Assembly: GCA_944325035.1 (NCBI GenBank)
Contig: CALUYM010000001.1
Location: 310,001 to 374,000, forward strand
DNA from: an uncultured Anaeroplasmataceae bacterium
Lineage (GTDB): Bacteria; Bacillota_I; Bacilli_A; Acholeplasmatales; Anaeroplasmataceae
Reading direction: 5' to 3'
Length of the DNA stretch: 64,000 bases
Notes under the pieces: generated by a model
The model's input: the letters and a program-made list of their open reading frames with translations, nothing else
Databases searched by the model: none
Told to the model about the DNA's origin: nothing
Translations under genes and position numbers: made by a program
Shown: positions 28,401-36,128 of the stretch, one piece after another
Numbering within the stretch: position 1 is the stretch's first letter
Layout: every line of letters begins with the position of its first letter

Positions 28401-29756
28401 TATAATACATTATCAGAAATAACTTATCCTGGTAGCATTGATAACGTTGTAGATAAAATCAACATTTATGATGGTTTATTGGATGTAACTAACAATTATT
28501 CGATTAGATATAATTATGGTACATTAACTGTATATGCTAGATTAAAAATCACAACTGCTAGTCAAACTTTTGTATACGATCAAGAAAAACATTATTTACA
28601 TAGTTATACAATTGATGAAGATTCAAATATTTTGTTTAAGGAAGCAAAATATAAGTTTAATTTAGAATTTTTATATAATAAGTCTAATCCAATGATACAC
28701 GCTGGTACTTATTATAATATTGCAAGTTTAGCTAATGTTTATAATGACTTAGAAGTCGATGTTACGAATTATATTCAATTTGAATATACTCCAGGTAATA
28801 TTTGTATTGAACGTGCAGATTTAACAATCGAATCAATTTCTTTACAAAAAAACTTTGATGGAACAAATATTATAAATCATAGTTATAAAATTAATGGATT
28901 AAATACTATTTATAATGATTCTACTATTTTAGTAGCTAATAAACCTGATAAATTAACTTTAGAATTTAATGATGATGAACAAGCTATTTATAGTGGAGAA
29001 TCTAGAGAAAATAAATTTACATTCAATATTACAAATAACAATTTTAATGTTAGTAGAAATTATAATGTAACAGTTATTTATGGTCTATTAGTTATCTCGG
29101 GTTCGAAACAAGTGTTGATTTTAACACCTAGTTCAATTACTAAACTATATGATGGTGTTACAATTAATAAAGCTAACATTTCATATCGCTTTGGACTTGG
29201 CTATTTACCAACTGGATTTGATATTAAAATATCAGAAATTAAAATAATGAAAAATAATAATGAGGTTGATTCAATTACAGATGTTGGAGAGTACATTATT
29301 AGCTTTACTAATAAAGATGATATTAGAATATATAATGAACAGGATATTGATATTACTAATAACTATGATATATATATTCAAACGTCAAAAATTAGAGTTA
29401 TCAAAGCAAGTATATCTGTTAGTACTGAAGATATGTACCGAGTTTATACAGGTAAGAGTGTATCTACGAAAGAAGTTAATATTTCGATTTCAAATGGAAA
29501 ACTACCAGCTGGTACAGAAATTAAAGAGGCAAAATTTGAGTATATTTATAATAAAAACCCAGAGATAAATCATGCAGTTATCGCTGGAGAGTATACTATT
29601 AGAATTGCAAGTTTTGTACTTGTAGATGCTAGTGGAAATGTAATATTTGAATTTAAATATAACGATTCAAGCAATCTAGATGTTGATTCGGTTGATGGTA
29701 ATTTTAGAATCAGCTTTAGTTTTGGAATACTAACTATTGCAGATACCAATTCTTAA
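22434..29756 (+). CDS. Giant MBG (YDG) repeat surface protein 2
   Basis: A 2,440-residue protein, the largest in the window. A basic cytosolic N-terminus leads to one membrane helix (about 26-46), then a first module of different type (ITYGDDYLY, ITYGDEPSL), then about 25 modules, most with a clear KVYDG-type motif (KIYDGKEL, KVYDGLPL, KVYDGQTL, RVYDGDEF, KLYDGVTI and others). Modules are about 80-95 residues and end in DVTxNYEIxxxxGxLxILxR. If each folds as an Ig-like domain, the chain could reach well beyond the cell wall. There is no sorting signal. AAAGGAG lies before ATG 22434, 29 bases after protein 1. Binding target unknown. Confidence 0.8.
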   Translation: MISYKKYEEKMRKIAKVRHTIYRLRLLIGSMILLVIALIVSFLSTKGIIIKGLECPLEITYGDDYLYTAKALFSDVSYEFRPKGRSEWSDEKPYLPGEYEMRAISNRFFGAKGYSDIQVFSILPKDIEIKVKDSKITYGDEPSLTADLVGNDRIAEVEFNYENIELTSTVVNPIDSSIVIVDETGRDVTKAYDIKTVKSDITFLKRNLTLQINSETKIYDGKELNAKDYTIVDGSFGFSDTINIDFSTGISSVGNTIVKSKNAIIKNYDKDVTNHYNLTILEGNLEITKRPLTITTASEKKVYDGLPLTNSEINLSQNGLVAGHHIEKIKTTSIVNAICAKNQVEEIQILDEAGNDVTENYDINYEYGLLEIEKRKITLESFSKTKVYDGLKLSNNLYQINSGSLADGDKLSVSLESSIINVEKTTNQFSDVLITNFAGDNVTANYNINYIEGTLEILPRRISLSGLDHIFVYNGLEQKASGYQINSGSLVPMQTLNVTISGSLIKVGQIPTSFESIVIKDEYGNDVTANYEIDEVVGSITILKRKISIKPIDLEIYYTGYEIMTSHYEFTDASLYQLAYGDFLTDVTTSKSLVDAGNYFNQIISCKIYNINKEDVTDCYEIDMSSEARLNIKRRPIIIIPESKNKVYDGVNLVTDQIIITDESRFNLASTDFFSDVRLNNSRILNAGSIDVTIANYVIVNSEGKDVTNNYEITEKIGKLTITPRPITIKPIDVSKVYDGQTLGTNNIVLSNKSSYSLIPGDAIYGLTTKVITYVGKSLNSISKKSVIITNSTGDITSNYEITYEDGYLEILPRNISIKPIDKSKVYDGTNLEILADNGFEYLSSTRYFLAIGDELNATYNGFQRYVGSTNISFETIQIQNSENIDVTDCYIIDKEDGILTIYERSISIKPEDVVKVYDGIALTSNKAVLAENSRYDLAIKDRVEITTNGSVVNATETEYLDNAVINEIVDYKILNSEGLDVTYCYNVDVNIGYLSVLRREISISPQIASKVYDGTFLTSNKVVLLKDSKYQLVSNHEIEIITNGKVKYVSDGRVKNQIESFIIYNNNQEDVSYNYKVNTVDSSLEILARKLSIKPMDINKVYDGFSSSVTSVDYLNNTMLAYEDVIKFELLNYNNFKNVSDSTDNNTISNVQIFNTDGIDVTSSYEIDLNPGCVIISKRKIAIQPQNVTRVYDGDEFIQTKGVLVNSTLGKGDNLSITSETLKDNTHGVIQYNVIHHEIYDNYLVNTTNNYEVTYLKGEINILPRPITIKPIDIEHEYDGTIFKYNLNTVEVLDNSYGLVKTHSLLVNSVLGSIVNVGITKSTINSVSIYQDEINVTDNYDITFIDGTLTVLKRQITINLNDLEKVYDGTNRIDLNDAYTLSKELAPNDKISLNILSDNSTIGTHVTRVLTAFVFKDNNDVTNNYDLSFTNGSIKINKRDLVVSPVNATKVYDGQPLGITEVIVNGLVENHEFIFTSNTITNVGSVDFLVQSYDILAKNGKSLLENYNVRFEKALISVKKREINVEFRSEFEYDGTNHHIEHYYFTNETYLAKGDIFTFSTNNSQMKPGTYYFDIANYQIFNSYGYDVTNNYIINKETGCLVINKRKVTVQILDKQKVYDGMPLTSNEYEVILGSLVTGDILEVMTNGSIVYYQEGGIINDYLSHKIYDLNNQEVSTYYEIEFISGKLNIIKRDITIKTSSANFVYNTNFHSSDDYEIVSGNLVLKDIIKVQSKFFKDVQIINGKVVGYDNTLSVLIYNDSIDVTSSYNITYEYGIVTIEQYTVYYKTPSNSIMYDINNPIFTSFTIAGDEANSYLNTDKLIIKSKSLANSKDKLGIVQNIQELSVDSNNYQFECLSIGQIRVSLSITYKSKDLMGEYNGQAYQCLELGTISYTDTFGGQIRFELNQSESKKYINAGVYNNEQSLIFKYENKDVTDFIVVKNDYGKITITTREITIQTASAKMEYNGQALTTKHENVVVKTILGHIVKYNTLSEITYPGSIDNVVDKINIYDGLLDVTNNYSIRYNYGTLTVYARLKITTASQTFVYDQEKHYLHSYTIDEDSNILFKEAKYKFNLEFLYNKSNPMIHAGTYYNIASLANVYNDLEVDVTNYIQFEYTPGNICIERADLTIESISLQKNFDGTNIINHSYKINGLNTIYNDSTILVANKPDKLTLEFNDDEQAIYSGESRENKFTFNITNNNFNVSRNYNVTVIYGLLVISGSKQVLILTPSSITKLYDGVTINKANISYRFGLGYLPTGFDIKISEIKIMKNNNEVDSITDVGEYIISFTNKDDIRIYNEQDIDITNNYDIYIQTSKIRVIKASISVSTEDMYRVYTGKSVSTKEVNISISNGKLPAGTEIKEAKFEYIYNKNPEINHAVIAGEYTIRIASFVLVDASGNVIFEFKYNDSSNLDVDSVDGNFRISFSFGILTIADTNS

Positions 29757-29779
29757 AATGGGAATTTAGGAGGATTATA

Positions 29780-31144
29780 ATGAATCAAGGGTTTAAAACC
29801 TATTTTGGGGAAGGCATGCAAACCTCAAAAAGGACTTTAAAGAAAAAAGGAAATCTTATTAAATTTTATTTTCTTTGGATAATCAGTTTTTTAGGAAATT
29901 TATCAATCATATTTGCACCGGTTGTCAGTCTTGTTAAAACAAGATTGGCATACCGTGCTAATTTAAGTGAAGATATTTATGTATACGATGCACTTCGTAA
30001 GTCTGATAGTATCAAGCAAAATTGGACAAATTTTGTTTTTGCATTTACTAAAGGTTTATTACTATTAGCTGGAATAGTGTTAATCGGTATAATTGGAGGA
30101 TTAGCCTTTGGATTTGGATATGTTTTAACAAAAAAAGGTCAAGATGATTTTATGTTAGGCACTTTATTGTCAATTCCATTTGGCGTTATTATGTTTATAT
30201 ACATAATTGTTTTTTGGATTTATTTTGCACCAAGTAAGTATCTTCTAAACTATAGTCAAGATTTAACTAATTCTAAGGTGCTATATAACTCAGTAAACAC
30301 AATGCGAAATGGTGGTAAATGGACATATTTCATGCTAAATTTTGTATATGGTCTATTGATATTTTTATATCTAGGAATTACCTCATTTATCATAACTATG
30401 ATGATGTTAAATCAAGAATATATCGTTATAGTATTTGGTTATATTTTATTGATTATATTTGTAATTGTTTTTTTAGCTATTTATCCAAGATTATCTTTAG
30501 CAAGAGCTTGTAGCTTATATCGACTATATGATGATATTATAGAAGTTGATTTTGAATGTGAATGTGCAACTTCAATGGAAACGGCTTCTTATGTTTCTAG
30601 AAAACGGAATAGTAAAGATAAAAATAAGTTTATAGCAGCAAATAAAGAACAAATTCTTGTAAGCTTGTTTAAAGAAACAAAGGCAGATAAGGGCAAAAAG
30701 AACAATGATATTTTAGCTAATTTTAAAGATAATACTAAATTTAAAGTTACTGAATTAAGTGATGAAGAAAAAGATATAAACTTTGATAATGCTGAAAATA
30801 TAAAAATTGAGCGTTTATCTGAGATTGATAAAAAAACCTACGATAATGATTTTTCAGATAATGCGCCTAATGTGGAATTAAATTTTGCTCAAGAGAATTC
30901 TATGTTAGAAGAAAAATCGAAAATTACTGCTAATTCATTTGAGGTACCAAAGCAAATGAAAAAACAATTGTATAAGGATAGACAATCAGAAACTAGTATT
31001 TTTAATGATAAAGCAAACGCTAATTCTGAAAAAAAATATAATAGTGAAGATATTGATGTAATTGGTGGAAGAGAACCACAAACTATGTCAAACAACAAAA
31101 ATAATCTAAAAATGACAAAAACATCAATAGATAATAATGAATAA
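29780..31144 (+). CDS. Membrane protein with long disordered cytosolic tail
   Basis: A 454-residue protein not recognised by name. The first 240 residues hold about five hydrophobic helices with APVVSLVKTRLAYRANLSED between the first two, a layout that recalls DUF975-type integral membrane proteins. The rest (about 245-454) is polar, rich in K, E, N and D, with no hydrophobic stretch, so it is probably disordered and cytosolic. GGAGG precedes ATG 29780, and the gene is 24 bases after giant protein 2. A role in placing or secreting the repeat proteins, or in docking the ATPases through the tail, is a guess from position alone. Confidence 0.65.
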   Translation: MNQGFKTYFGEGMQTSKRTLKKKGNLIKFYFLWIISFLGNLSIIFAPVVSLVKTRLAYRANLSEDIYVYDALRKSDSIKQNWTNFVFAFTKGLLLLAGIVLIGIIGGLAFGFGYVLTKKGQDDFMLGTLLSIPFGVIMFIYIIVFWIYFAPSKYLLNYSQDLTNSKVLYNSVNTMRNGGKWTYFMLNFVYGLLIFLYLGITSFIITMMMLNQEYIVIVFGYILLIIFVIVFLAIYPRLSLARACSLYRLYDDIIEVDFECECATSMETASYVSRKRNSKDKNKFIAANKEQILVSLFKETKADKGKKNNDILANFKDNTKFKVTELSDEEKDINFDNAENIKIERLSEIDKKTYDNDFSDNAPNVELNFAQENSMLEEKSKITANSFEVPKQMKKQLYKDRQSETSIFNDKANANSEKKYNSEDIDVIGGREPQTMSNNKNNLKMTKTSIDNNE

Positions 31145-31170
31145 TTTTCTTAGAAAGGAATGAATTAAAA

Positions 31171-31875
31171 ATGACAACGTATCGGATTTTAGCTATTGTG
31201 GCAATAGTCCTTGTTTTAGTTATCGGTTTAATCCGCTTTAAACTAAAGCTATTTAAAAAAGTCTATGTCTTTAATTACATAAAACCGTCAGCTAAGAAAA
31301 TTGTCAAAGATAGTGGAATGATGTCAATCATTTATGAACCTAATAAAGAGACTAGACGTTTTATTAGCGAATACTCCTTAAGTAAAATTAATAAAAGAAA
31401 ATTTTTTCTAGCTAAATATCAAAAAATATATAAACAAATCATTTATTTTATTTATGTTTATGATCGTAATAACAAGCTGATTAAATTAATTGAGGTTAAA
31501 GATGCTAAACGTAATTCAACATCACAAATGATAAAACTTCCTAAAAAAACAAAGTCTGTAAATGTCTATTTAAAAAGTGTCAATAATGAAGTTTATAACA
31601 TGTATGCTATAAGACCGATAACAAAACTTCGTTTATTTGCGGCTTCAATAATGTCTAGTCTACAAGTCTTTTTAATAGTTTTTGCTTTAAGGAATTTAAT
31701 ACTAGAGTTTTATAATCCAATTCAAGTTGAATCATTTTTAAAATCAGATCTAAATTTAACAACGATAATTTACGTATTTTTATTAACAATTGTCTTTTTT
31801 ATTAGCTACTTTTTAATAGCCTTAATCTTAAATGGTAATTTTAGAAAGAAAGGAGGAACTTTATATGATTTCTAA
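31171..31875 (+). CDS. Three-helix membrane protein of unknown function
   Basis: A 234-residue protein with one helix at the N-terminus (about 4-22), a basic soluble middle of some 130 residues that looks beta-rich (KLIKLIEVKDAKRNSTSQM), and two helices near the C-terminus (about 158-178 and 197-221). I do not recognise the family. GAAAGGA precedes ATG 31171. Its last 11 bases overlap the start of the next gene, so the two are translationally coupled. It appears to be a dedicated component of the operon. Confidence 0.6.
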   Translation: MTTYRILAIVAIVLVLVIGLIRFKLKLFKKVYVFNYIKPSAKKIVKDSGMMSIIYEPNKETRRFISEYSLSKINKRKFFLAKYQKIYKQIIYFIYVYDRNNKLIKLIEVKDAKRNSTSQMIKLPKKTKSVNVYLKSVNNEVYNMYAIRPITKLRLFAASIMSSLQVFLIVFALRNLILEFYNPIQVESFLKSDLNLTTIIYVFLLTIVFFISYFLIALILNGNFRKKGGTLYDF

Positions 31876-34800
31876 ATCAAGTAAAAAAAATAATATAATT
31901 GATTTACAGGAGTATTTATTCCAAATTGATCCTGAAAGTAAGAATAAGTATGTCTTTTTAAAACTGATTAATAATTATAAAGAACCTCTTTATGCTTTAA
32001 AAGCTGGAATAAAGCAGTTTGATAATTTAGGTAATGTAATTGCCGATGAAGATTTTGATATCGATGGTTTAAATGTTAATAAGCACCAAGAATTTGTACC
32101 ATATGTTAGAATTCAAGTAAAAGATCAATGCTGTAAAATAAAATTTGACCTAAAAGGTGCTAAATTTAAAAAATTTGTTTTCCCATCTATTGAGGTAAAA
32201 AAAGCAGAAAAACTAATTAAAGATACATTTAAGTCTACTAATAGAAAAAGTAGAAATCGTTTTAGACTAATTTTATTGAGTGTTGCTTTAAGTATGATTG
32301 CAATTTCATCATTTGTAAGCTATTATTTTATTAATGATTACTTAAATAATAATTTACATATTGCATATGATGGATATGAATTTGATGTCAATCGTAAAAA
32401 TGCAACTATTACTAAATTACCAGATGATGAGGAATTAATTATTCCTACTATTTTAGCAAATGATTTTAGGGTTGTTGGAATTGAAGCTAGTGCCTTCGAT
32501 GGACTAAAAGCTAAAAAAATTGTTATTGAATCTGAAAATATTTCTATTCCTAGTTATGCATTTAGTGAATCTGAAACTTTAACTAGTTTTGAAGCTCAAA
32601 ATTTAGCAAGTATTGGTGATTACGCTTTTAATAATGCTAAAAACTTAGTATCAGTAAAAATAAACATTGTAAATAGTATTGGACTTAATGCTTTTGAAAG
32701 CTGTACAAATTTGGAAAAAGTTGAAATTAATGCAAAAACTATTTCTTCATATGCTTTTAAAGATTGTTCAAACATCACAAGCTTTAGCTCGGATATAGTA
32801 GAATATATTTCTTCATATGCTTTTCTAAACGCTATCAAATTAACAACCTTAAATGTCCCTAATGCTACATTAGGAAATAGGTGTCTTGAAAATACAGCTA
32901 TTGAAACATTAACGTTTGGTAATGTTGATTATAATGTGATGACATTTGGCACATTATTTGGAATTGAAAATGAAAATGCAACAGTAAAAAATCTTGAAGT
33001 AAATATGCCTGATATTCCAAGTAATTTTTTTCAGTATTTGCCGAATTTAAATCTTGTTTTAAGTGATTCTGTATATGTAAATTATGGTGCCTTTAATCAC
33101 TCAAAATTAGCTGGTTATAAAATAGTTAATGGAATGGAAATTCTAAATAATACGCTTATATCTATTTCTCCTGCTTTAAATGAAATAAGCATTCCAAGCG
33201 AGATTACTAGTATCAATAGTCAAGTTTTTAAAAATAGTCAGATTTCATCGATTACAATAAATTCAAGTAATATTAATTTGAATGAATCTCTCGATTCTAT
33301 TAAAAATTACTTTTCATTATATATGTCTGAAAATACACGTATTATAGGTGGAATTATTAATAATCAAAACCTAGGTAGTGTTACAATGAGTGCCAATAAT
33401 ATTAATACATTTGGTAAACTTTTTACTCAATATCAACCATCTTATGTTATGATTATAGGAACATCAATTCATTCGGGATTTTTCTCAGATTATATGGCTA
33501 ATGGTGAAATTGACATTACATCTTCTGTTAGAAATATTGCTTCTAATGCTTTTGAAAATGCCAATGTCAAGAAATTATCAATTCCAGCATTAGGAGATAG
33601 ACTTGATACTTATGGTACATTTTCTTTGCTTGAGGAACTAAGTGTTATTAATAATAATGAATCAAGTTTACCGGCAAATTTTGTAAGAGGTTTTACTGAA
33701 TTGAAAAAACTTAGTATTTCTTCAAATATTACATCTATGTCTTTACCCTTGATTGGAAGTAATTGTACAAGTTTAGAAGAAGTTATTACTCCATTTGTCG
33801 GTAGAAGTAGTGACTTTACTACCTCACTAAGTACATTTAATAGCTCGTATACTAATTTAAAATACTTAACAATAACAGGATACGGTACATTAGGTGCACT
33901 TGGTGCTAATAATTTAAAGGAATTATCTTTCAATACTTTAAATGTTTCATCATCAACTCATGTTTTAGACGGAAGTGATAATCTAGTAAAATTATCTTAT
34001 TCAGGTGCTCAATCCTTATCGAATTTGTTTTCCGTTATTCCAACTAGTCTTATTTATGTATCTATTTTTAATAATGGGCTTTTGAATACTTCTAATCTAT
34101 TGGAAGGGTCAAATGTGAAGATTTTTGAATCACATGGTATTTCAAGCTATAATGATAAAGCATTTACAGGAGCGCAATCTTTAGAGTATGCATATTTCGA
34201 TGATTATATAAATAGTTTTCACTCATTAGGGAATTTAAATGAATTGATTTACCCTAATATATTAAAAATTTTATCGCCTACTTTTTTATCTGGAACGTAT
34301 AATAATACAATTCAAGTTTTAAATTACATAAATTATAATCATATCTATAATTTGAAATATGAGGATAAAAATTATCAATATGATAGTATTTTTATCTATG
34401 ATCTTGAGGTTTTAATGGATAAGTTAAATATAAATAGTAAGTCAGATTTAATCTTACAAGAAAACGGAACAACATTAAGTCTTCCATATTTCGGCTCGTT
34501 ACCTTTAACCCTTAAAAAGCAACAAGAAGAAGTAAATGTAACAATAATGAACCCAAATACAGTTACTTTAAGATTAGTAGATAAAACAATTACTACTTAT
34601 AAAACACTACTTCCAGATGAAAAATATAAATTGCCAAAAAATGTTATTGATTCTACTCAAATTTTTGCAGGTTGGTATACTGATTCTCAATTTCAAAATT
34701 TACTTAATAAAGAAGAATTTTTTGAAACAAATCAAACACTATATAAACGATATCTAAACAAGTCAGATTATCAGATTGCCGGAACAACTAGAACGTATAA

Positions 34801-35272
34801 TTTTGGAAATAATAGTCAATTTAACTTCTTAGCAACTGCAACGGGTAAAATTGAGATGTATTTATATGGAGATGATATAAATAAGATTTCAGTCTATCAA
34901 AATGGTATGAATATAAATTTAACGCAAACAAAGGAAGAAGAGTTAGTTAAAATTTCCTTTATGACTTCTATGTATAAAACATACCAAGTATACTTATATT
35001 CAGATTCTTCCCCAACTAAAACCACAGTTTTAGCATCATATACTGATAGTGTTTTATATCATAAATTTGAAGCATCATCAGGACTTGGATATACGGAAGT
35101 TAAGGCAGTAATAGCTTCTAATAAAATTGAAATTCCATATTTTGAAGGATTTACTTTTAAAGGATATTACAGTAAATCTAATGATTTAACCAGCGTATGT
35201 TACTTTAATGAAAAAGGAATTCAAGTAACACCATGTCCAGAAAATGCTAAATTGTATCCAATATATGAATAG
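31865..35272 (+). CDS. BspA-like leucine-rich-repeat surface protein
   Basis: A 1,135-residue protein in three parts. Residues 1-130 are a beta-rich domain that would lie in the cytosol (LINNYKEPLYALKAGIKQFD). A membrane helix follows (about 133-155). Outside comes a long LRR_5 (BspA-type) region with repeats such as IPSYAFSESETLTSFEA, IGDYAFNNAKNLVSVKI and ISSYAFKDCSNITSF. The C-terminus has InlB_B-like pieces (FAGWYTDSQFQNLL, FTFKGYY). LRR_5 proteins often bind host or bacterial surfaces. ATG 31865 is preceded by AGGAGG at eight bases and overlaps the previous gene; the longer reading is not needed. A terminator ends the operon. The cytosolic domain on a BspA protein is unusual. Confidence 0.8.
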   Translation: MISKSSKKNNIIDLQEYLFQIDPESKNKYVFLKLINNYKEPLYALKAGIKQFDNLGNVIADEDFDIDGLNVNKHQEFVPYVRIQVKDQCCKIKFDLKGAKFKKFVFPSIEVKKAEKLIKDTFKSTNRKSRNRFRLILLSVALSMIAISSFVSYYFINDYLNNNLHIAYDGYEFDVNRKNATITKLPDDEELIIPTILANDFRVVGIEASAFDGLKAKKIVIESENISIPSYAFSESETLTSFEAQNLASIGDYAFNNAKNLVSVKINIVNSIGLNAFESCTNLEKVEINAKTISSYAFKDCSNITSFSSDIVEYISSYAFLNAIKLTTLNVPNATLGNRCLENTAIETLTFGNVDYNVMTFGTLFGIENENATVKNLEVNMPDIPSNFFQYLPNLNLVLSDSVYVNYGAFNHSKLAGYKIVNGMEILNNTLISISPALNEISIPSEITSINSQVFKNSQISSITINSSNINLNESLDSIKNYFSLYMSENTRIIGGIINNQNLGSVTMSANNINTFGKLFTQYQPSYVMIIGTSIHSGFFSDYMANGEIDITSSVRNIASNAFENANVKKLSIPALGDRLDTYGTFSLLEELSVINNNESSLPANFVRGFTELKKLSISSNITSMSLPLIGSNCTSLEEVITPFVGRSSDFTTSLSTFNSSYTNLKYLTITGYGTLGALGANNLKELSFNTLNVSSSTHVLDGSDNLVKLSYSGAQSLSNLFSVIPTSLIYVSIFNNGLLNTSNLLEGSNVKIFESHGISSYNDKAFTGAQSLEYAYFDDYINSFHSLGNLNELIYPNILKILSPTFLSGTYNNTIQVLNYINYNHIYNLKYEDKNYQYDSIFIYDLEVLMDKLNINSKSDLILQENGTTLSLPYFGSLPLTLKKQQEEVNVTIMNPNTVTLRLVDKTITTYKTLLPDEKYKLPKNVIDSTQIFAGWYTDSQFQNLLNKEEFFETNQTLYKRYLNKSDYQIAGTTRTYNFGNNSQFNFLATATGKIEMYLYGDDINKISVYQNGMNINLTQTKEEELVKISFMTSMYKTYQVYLYSDSSPTKTTVLASYTDSVLYHKFEASSGLGYTEVKAVIASNKIEIPYFEGFTFKGYYSKSNDLTSVCYFNEKGIQVTPCPENAKLYPIYE

Positions 35273-35276
35273 CCTA

Positions 35277-35304
35277 AAAACCAGTTTTGCAAAGCTGGTT
35301 TTTA
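35277..35304 (+). terminator. Terminator of the 24-kb operon
   Basis: AAAACCAG (35277-35284) pairs with CTGGTTTT (35295-35302), followed by further T. A second weaker hairpin with a T-run (CACTT/AAGTG, 35331-35345) lies just downstream and may back it up. Confidence 0.8.
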
Positions 35305-35376
35305 AAATAATAAAGTCAGTTATTGGCAAACACTTCCAAAAAGTGCGTTTTTTACATTATCCTTGCTTATTAAGAA

Positions 35377-35406
35377 TTGACAAAAGCTATTGTAAAATAT
35401 TATAAT
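35377..35406 (+). promoter_or_regulatory. Promoter of the uronate-breakdown operon
   Basis: A perfect TTGACA (35377-35382) and TATAAT (35401-35406) are 18 bases apart, 41 bases before eda. The -10 box lies within the palindrome ATATTATAATAT. An IclR-type regulator encoded downstream may act here, but no operator was proved. Confidence 0.7.
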
Positions 35407-35447
35407 ATGTTCGATATAGATTTTATATTAGAAAGAGGAATTATAAA

Positions 35448-36101
35448 ATGAAAAAATTTGAAGTGTTAAATCGTATTGCATCTGTTGGTGTAGTAGCTGT
35501 AGTTCGTGCTAACAGCGAAGATGAAGCAGTTAAAATTTCATCTGCTTGTATTAATGGTGGAGTTCCTGCAATTGAAGTTACTTTCACTGTTCCTGGAGCT
35601 GATCAAGTAATTAAGACTTTAAAAAAGACTTTCAGTGATGATCAATTAATCGTTGGTGCTGGTACAGTACTTGACTCTGAAACTGCACGTATTGCAATTT
35701 TAGCAGGAGCTGAATATATCGTAAGTCCTGGTTTCGATCTTGAAACAGCTAAGTTATGTAACAGATATCAAATTCCATATATGCCTGGTTGTATGACAAT
35801 TACTGAAATTGTACGTGCTATGGAAGCTGGTTGTGATATTGTTAAGTTATTCCCTGGTTCATTACCTGGTGCATCATATGTTAAAGCTGTGAAAGGACCT
35901 CTTCCACAAGCTAATATTATGCCTACTGGTGGTGTAAGCTTAGATAACGTAGCTGATTGGATTAAAGCCGGTGTAGTTGCTGTTGGTACAGGTTCAGATT
36001 TAACTGGTCCTGCTAAGAAGGGTGACTATGAAGGTGTTACTGCTAATGCTAAGGCATTCGTTAAGGCTGTAGCAGATGCTCGTGCTAACTTAAAGAAATA
36101 A
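35448..36101 (+). CDS. eda: KDPG/KHG aldolase
   Basis: A 217-residue class I aldolase that splits 2-keto-3-deoxy-6-phosphogluconate into pyruvate and glyceraldehyde 3-phosphate, the last step of uronate breakdown. Visible are VVAVVRANSEDEA, the EVTFT strand, GAGTVLD, and the Schiff-base lysine in DIVKLFPGSLPG. The length is typical. GAGGA precedes ATG 35448. It heads an operon with two sugar kinases, a YhcH-type protein, a regulator and kduI, which together point to unsaturated uronates from pectin-like or glycosaminoglycan polymers. Confidence 0.93.
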   Translation: MKKFEVLNRIASVGVVAVVRANSEDEAVKISSACINGGVPAIEVTFTVPGADQVIKTLKKTFSDDQLIVGAGTVLDSETARIAILAGAEYIVSPGFDLETAKLCNRYQIPYMPGCMTITEIVRAMEAGCDIVKLFPGSLPGASYVKAVKGPLPQANIMPTGGVSLDNVADWIKAGVVAVGTGSDLTGPAKKGDYEGVTANAKAFVKAVADARANLKK

Positions 36102-36128
36102 GAATGAACCCTAACTTGGAGGAATGTT

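Noticed and set aside
17734-29756. C-terminal LPXTG or membrane anchor on the MBG proteins
   Set aside because: Both C-termini end in ordinary beta-rich modules without a sorting motif, hydrophobic stretch or basic tail.
17734-29756. CRISPR-like or nucleotide-level tandem repeats in the MBG genes
   Set aside because: The repeats are at the protein level; the DNA between modules is strongly diverged and no spacer array exists.
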